Source: Siderastrea siderea (Eukaryota > Cnidaria > Anthozoa > Scleractinia > Rhizangiidae). Taken from it: DNA of 64,000 bases. A program made the translations under genes and the position numbers. Location of the stretch: positions 41,671,304-41,735,303 of the forward strand of contig OZ034971.1 of NCBI GenBank assembly GCA_964030785.1. Direction: 5' to 3'. Each line of letters begins with the position of its first letter. Within the stretch, counting starts at the first letter, position 1. The notes below the pieces were generated by a model that did not search any database, was not told the DNA's origin, and saw only the letters and a program-made list of their open reading frames with translations. Of the stretch, positions 59,680-64,000 are shown piece after piece.

Positions 59680-60074
59680 TGCCCGAACAATAATGTCAAT
59701 CGACTGTTCACCGACAGGGAATAAAGAGAGAAAATTTTCTCCTCATTCAGGGTAGTATGTTATGAAATAAATGTCCATGCTTCTAAGCGATTACTGCTCT
59801 GAAATTAACACACGCGGAATTAAAGGAAAAGATAAGCAGTACAAACTACATCGGCTTAATCACGGCGGTCAGGACTGCATTCGCCGAGGATCTTCGCGTT
59901 AGCAGACGGCAGAACTGAAAGGGTTTTCCACGACGACGATAAATTTTAAAATATGTTCAAAGAAAATCAGTTTTCCACCATGGGGGATGCATTGAAAGAG
60001 AAACAAACTATCACTTGAACTGCGTTACAAGATTAGGTACTTTTCGTCTTGTCCGCGCAGATAATGTTTTTTCC

Positions 60075-60202
60075 GGTTCGTTTTTCCATATAGTTGGAAT
60101 AGGCAATTGCATAATCGACCTCTGGGATCCTTCGACATGAACAGCCCTCTGGAAAAACTCGTCCGTGAAGTGATCAAAATGCCTCTCGGGTTGAAATTCG
60201 CA
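60075..60202 (-). CDS. THAP-domain protein, second exon (C-terminal half)
   Basis: After acceptor gtactcacacacag the frame reads CEFQPERHFDHFTDEFF, then VHVEGSQRSI and QLPIPTIWKN, followed by a basic SARTRRK. The C...H pair and the PTIW ending match the second half of THAP. The central W/K helix expected between the two exons is missing, with only 55 bp between them, so the domain is probably deleted or an exon is displaced. Confidence 0.55.
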
Positions 60203-60257
60203 CTGTGTGTGAGTACAAACAATACATTGACCTTTTTTCCATTGCAGGTCCGCTCAC

Positions 60258-60338
60258 AGGGCTTCGATGAAGCGAAATACCAGCTCGGTGGTTGGCTTTA
60301 TTGTTGTAGCATTGTACAACACCAGTACTACCTGTCAT
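60258..60338 (-). CDS. THAP-domain protein, first exon (N-terminal half of zinc finger)
   Basis: ATG at 60338 opens MTGSTGVVQCYNNKANHRAG then ISLHRSP, ending at a strong donor (gtgagc). CYNN and the S-x-H-R-x-P segment match the start of a THAP zinc finger, a DNA-binding domain carried by Kolobok and P-type transposases. The first of the two expected N-terminal cysteines appears replaced (VVQC). Phase is 0. Confidence 0.6.
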
Positions 60339-60777
60339 AACTGCTGCAGCAAGGAAGATTTCAAAGTCGTGCAACAAACACTTAGCAAGAAATCTTTCCT
60401 CGAGGACAATTTAATTTCCCGTGGCAAGTAACCATGTAAAGGCACTAGGTTTGAGGTGAGCCTCTGACGTCACTTCCGCTCATTCGTACGCCAGCTTCCG
60501 GAACAAGGGCCAGTAATGGCGGCCTCAAAATCTCGACAAAAACCGTCCGAAAAAAGCGCCTTCTAGTCGTCGTAATGAGCTGAAATTTGGCACGGTGACT
60601 ATGAACCTCAAACTATGTTGGAAAATGTAAAAACATGGAATACCAAAATTCTGGTCCCAGTGGCACTTTAAGCCTAGCTGGCCCATTCTTACACTAACAA
60701 CAAAAGTGAAGGGGCCATTACGGAAAACGCGTGCGCACTGACTTGACTGACCAATTTACACTAGTCAGGTATTTAAA

Positions 60778-61384
60778 GTTTACCTGGGATGTGTTTCCTT
60801 TATTTAAAGGTATTTTTTATCATTTAATTTGGAATTTTCAATTTTGAAATAAATTTACTCAAATTTAAACGCGAAGGACAAATGTTGTTGCAGAAACTCT
60901 CATCAGTGACACTATTAAACAGTAAGTGTTTAAAAAATTCTAAACTAAAATTAAAGCAAAACTTAAATGAAGCCACTCTTAAGATAAAATTATAAAAGTT
61001 AAGATTAAAACTGAACTAACTTTATTTTTTGGTTTTGTTGTAATCACTGATATCTTTTCGACATTCAGACTGCAATTTCGAGGCATTTGTTTTCAAAAAG
61101 GTTTTTCAACATAGGAACCTTTGAAAGAAAGACCTTTGTGAAACTTTAATCCCGGAAACCTGCTGAATGGGTTTTAGATCATTCATTTACTGTTGTAACA
61201 GCTGAAGAAAAAATAGGCATAACTGATATAAGAAAGGATTAAAATTATTATTTGCAATGTCGATATAATCAACTAAGTTAAGAACAATAGTTAAAATAAA
61301 CAAAACATTTTGAAACAGTTAAGCTGGCGATGCAGTCATTTTAGAAAGCCACCAAAAACTAGAGTTCCACGCAGAAGGAGGCAG
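60778..61384. other. no gene seen
   Basis: AT-rich filler between the end of the duplicated segment and Unit-R copy 5. No motif or repeat is recognised. Confidence 0.5.
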
Positions 61385-64000
61385 GAAAGAAAAAGGAAAC
61401 AATAAACGATTTTTTCTAGTCACAGGGCGATATACTGTGTGTATAGCAATACAATACTATTTTAAGTGACAAGTATTTTACTCACTAAAATTTTGCATTC
61501 CATGAATGTAGTGTTAAATATTGCCACGCTCTAGTTGCCAGGGATATGGCTTTTGGGCACCCATTACAAGGAACCATCTATTTAGTTAGAGAGCAACATG
61601 CTGTTTCCTAAATTTGTGAAATGTTCTGGTTTACTTTCAATGAATACTGAGATGAAAGAAAAAATTCCTCAGTCGGTTTTTTCTTTAACACTCAAAGTAT
61701 TGCAAAATGTTCGAGATGCCACGAACGCACCTTTTAGGCAACCATAAAAAAGAAACGACTTCATTAGTCAGAGTGCAATATGCTGTTCTAAGTTTGTCAA
61801 ATGTTTTGGCGTATTTTCACACAAGACTATTTCGATCAAAGGTGTTTTTAAAACACTCAAAGCTGAGATGGCGACTCAAGATGCCGTCCGCTCATGAAAG
61901 GAGTCGACTTTTTAAAGTCGTAGGGCAATATGATTGTTCAATAAGTGCAATAACAATATTTTCGATATGGCTATTCAACCTCGGGTTAGATCTGCTATTC
62001 ACCTCCCGTCATAGTTCTGGAAAAAAGGGACTATTTGGAGCTTTTATCCAGTGGTTTCAATAACAATTATTCACCTCAGTGTCGGTGAAGAGTGGTAGTT
62101 ATTAAGCGGCTCGGTAAATATTCACTACTTTTTCACCTCTACTTTGGTGAATAATTGTTAATTAAAGATATTGTGTTCGGTGATAAATCACAAAACAAGC
62201 CATTACCGTTGAAATCAGGGATGCTAAGAGTTAAGAAACCTCTTATAGTGCTTCCAATACAATACGTTCAATATTCACTGACGCAAATTCGCCTTTCCTG
62301 GTGCAATTTTTCCCAGTTATAAAGTTTAAACCTGCAGATATATTTCAGTTCAATATTATTGATTTTGAATTCTCTTCCTTTGATTTAAAAACGTTAAATA
62401 TTAAAAGGTTCTGACATCTAAATTGGGTCGTCCCCATGAAATAAAACTTCTGTTTAATTTGAATCATATACTAAAATTAATGCATAATATTTTACGAACT
62501 TAGATTATAAAAAGCATATTGCACCCTGACTAATAAAGGCGATTCCTGTTATGGATGCCTAAAAGTGGCGTCCCTGGCATCTCAAAAACTTAACAAATAC
62601 TTCGATAAGTTGAGAAAAAATAGTTAATTTGGATATCGAATTTTCTATTTTTATCTTTTCTTTTTGGGCTCAATTCAGTATTTACTGAGCTTACAAAACA
62701 ACATATTGCAGTATGTCTAGAGTTAAAAAAGGTGTTGATAACATCTAGAAAACTGAGCAAAACTTCGACTGATTAAAAACAACAAAAATAGAAAACACTG
62801 ATGATTGAAATACTGGTATTTTTTTGGTCATATTAACAGGACCGATCCCATTTCGGGGGATGGGGGCGGTGTCCTGAATGACATAAAATCAAATCACCTG
62901 GACCTTTTTCGTATCACAGTTACGGACTGGAAGTGACAGGACCTAATGCCTTAGATTAAATTGGAGAAACGACAAATTTTGTCCAATAAACAATACCTTC
63001 AGTAGAGAGTTGCAGGGGCTTCAACAACATTATCTAGCCTTGTCATCACTTAGTATTGAAAACCTCTTAATTATAGTACTCCTTAGATTGTTGATGTACA
63101 CTTCGGGATTTGTGCCAGAACTCAACTTGAAAGTAGTTTCTTTGCAAAGCACGTTGCCTGTGTGAACTGCGATGAAAGATTTTTAAAAGGGTTAAAGTGA
63201 ATTCGCTGTGATTTGGCTAGTGCTTCAACTACAGACAAACAACTAACCTTGAACGTTTCGGCTTGATTTCAAAAGACTCTAATGGCTTACCATAAAGTTG
63301 CAATGGTGTGGCAGCATTCAAACCAAATTTACAAACGAAGCCCACTGCACCCATTCACAGTACATCAACACAATTTCAATTTTACTTTTAGCAATAGACA
63401 AAATTCAGGGGCTGAATTCGCGAAAGCATCCGTTAAGACATAACCGCCTCCGAGCCTAAGACATATCTAAGGAGCTAAGTAGGACCAGTAAACTATGCTC
63501 GATCTCAGCTAAGTTATAAGAGGAAGCCTAAACTCTAAAAGCTTTTTAGTTTCTTTTGGGCCTTCTCCCATATAACATAGTTAATTGACTTTTGTATTCT
63601 TGTCTTATTGTTGCATTCAAAGAAAGTTGTAAGTTACGCATACCTTAGGATAAGAATAAGACATCCTTCGTAAATAGCACTTGAGGCATATCTTAGCAAG
63701 TCCCTAATTTTTTTTCCAATGTTATATCAAAGAATTTATGGTAATACTGGTTTCCATATGATCGCTATGATCGCTGCAATCGCTGCAATCTCTGGAAGAA
63801 AGCGTTCAGCAATCGTTGTGATCATATCGTGGAAACCACGCTTCAGCGATCGTAGCGATCACAGCATTTCACAACGATCTCTGAAGAGACAGTGTTTGCC
63901 ATATGATCGCAACGATTGTTGAACGTTTTTTCTAGCGATCGTAGAGATCATATGGAAACCAGCCTTTAGATAGGATTCCGTGAATACAGCCCCTGGTCCA
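61385..64000. repeat. Unit-R copy 5, left-truncated, running off the window
   Basis: It begins at a point matching about 1010 in copy 1 and 31360 in copy 3, and follows copy 3 closely to the window end, including the GATCGC module at 63745-63970. None of the copy 1 insertions is present. The left break has no obvious TIR. Confidence 0.8.

Larger units (their letters stand above)
57634..60667. mobile_element. 3.03-kb Kolobok-like DNA transposon
   Basis: The TIR AGTGCCACTGGGAC is matched inverted at the right end. TTAA lies on both sides (57630-57633 and 60668-60671), and the duplicate at 20432 shows the empty site with one substitution. TTAA duplication plus a THAP-domain gene (60338 leftwards) is the combination known for Kolobok. 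The interior carries a MITE at about 58137-58350 and a LINE fragment at 59461-59679. No complete transposase catalytic domain was found, so it is probably defective. Confidence 0.75.

Overview
This is a eukaryotic, repeat-dominated window, AT-rich throughout, with a few short spliced exons separated by long non-coding stretches. It most likely comes from an anthozoan cnidarian and probably a stony coral. The pointers are two paralogous TATA-driven genes for secreted Asp/Glu-rich proteins of the kind found in coral skeletons, a TNF-family ligand, a tRNA-derived SINE, and transposon families of types common in corals (Penelope-like, L2-like, Kolobok-like, tyrosine-recombinase elements). The genus cannot be fixed from sequence alone. 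There are no rRNA genes, convincing tRNA genes, CRISPR arrays or bacterial operons.

Layout. A roughly 4.5-kb repeat with diverged terminal inverted repeats, called Unit-R here, dominates. Copies lie at 1-9985 (swollen by nested insertions), about 14690-19155, 30180-34668, a right-hand portion at 54228-56335, and a left-truncated copy at 61385-64000. Two ancestrally identical inter-unit segments (about 10060-14640 and 23960-30110) each hold a SINE and a secreted acidic protein gene on the minus strand, so the left half of the window is a tandem segmental duplication. Copy 1 is a Russian doll. It carries an 823-bp TIR element (2654-3476), a 500-bp element with CACAGGG ends (3700-4199), a 1.6-kb near-perfect palindrome with TTAA target duplication (4467-6077), and a tyrosine-recombinase element in tandem with a 320-bp relative (6831-9541). 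Each has a precise empty site in another copy.

The middle (34.7-54.2 kb) holds a 3.3-kb TIR element, motif-dense repeats, a minus-strand TNF-like ligand gene (41601-45935) with a duplicated first exon, two arrays of a 42-bp coding-length repeat, several microsatellites, and a decayed copia fragment. The copia fragment is cut at a poly-C tract by a second copy of 17.1-20.5 kb. That copy is itself split by a 3.03-kb Kolobok-like transposon (57634-60667) with a THAP-domain gene and TTAA target duplication.

The most interesting object is the tyrosine-recombinase element at 6831-9541. The join between its two tandem units recreates a lox-like site: imperfect 12-bp inverted arms around an 8-bp spacer. 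All three joints share AGT, which is the geometry expected for circle integration by a Crypton-type recombinase. The acidic protein pair is the next: both copies share the same apparent reading-frame break, and a 9-bp repeat reads Asp-rich in one frame and Arg-rich in another.
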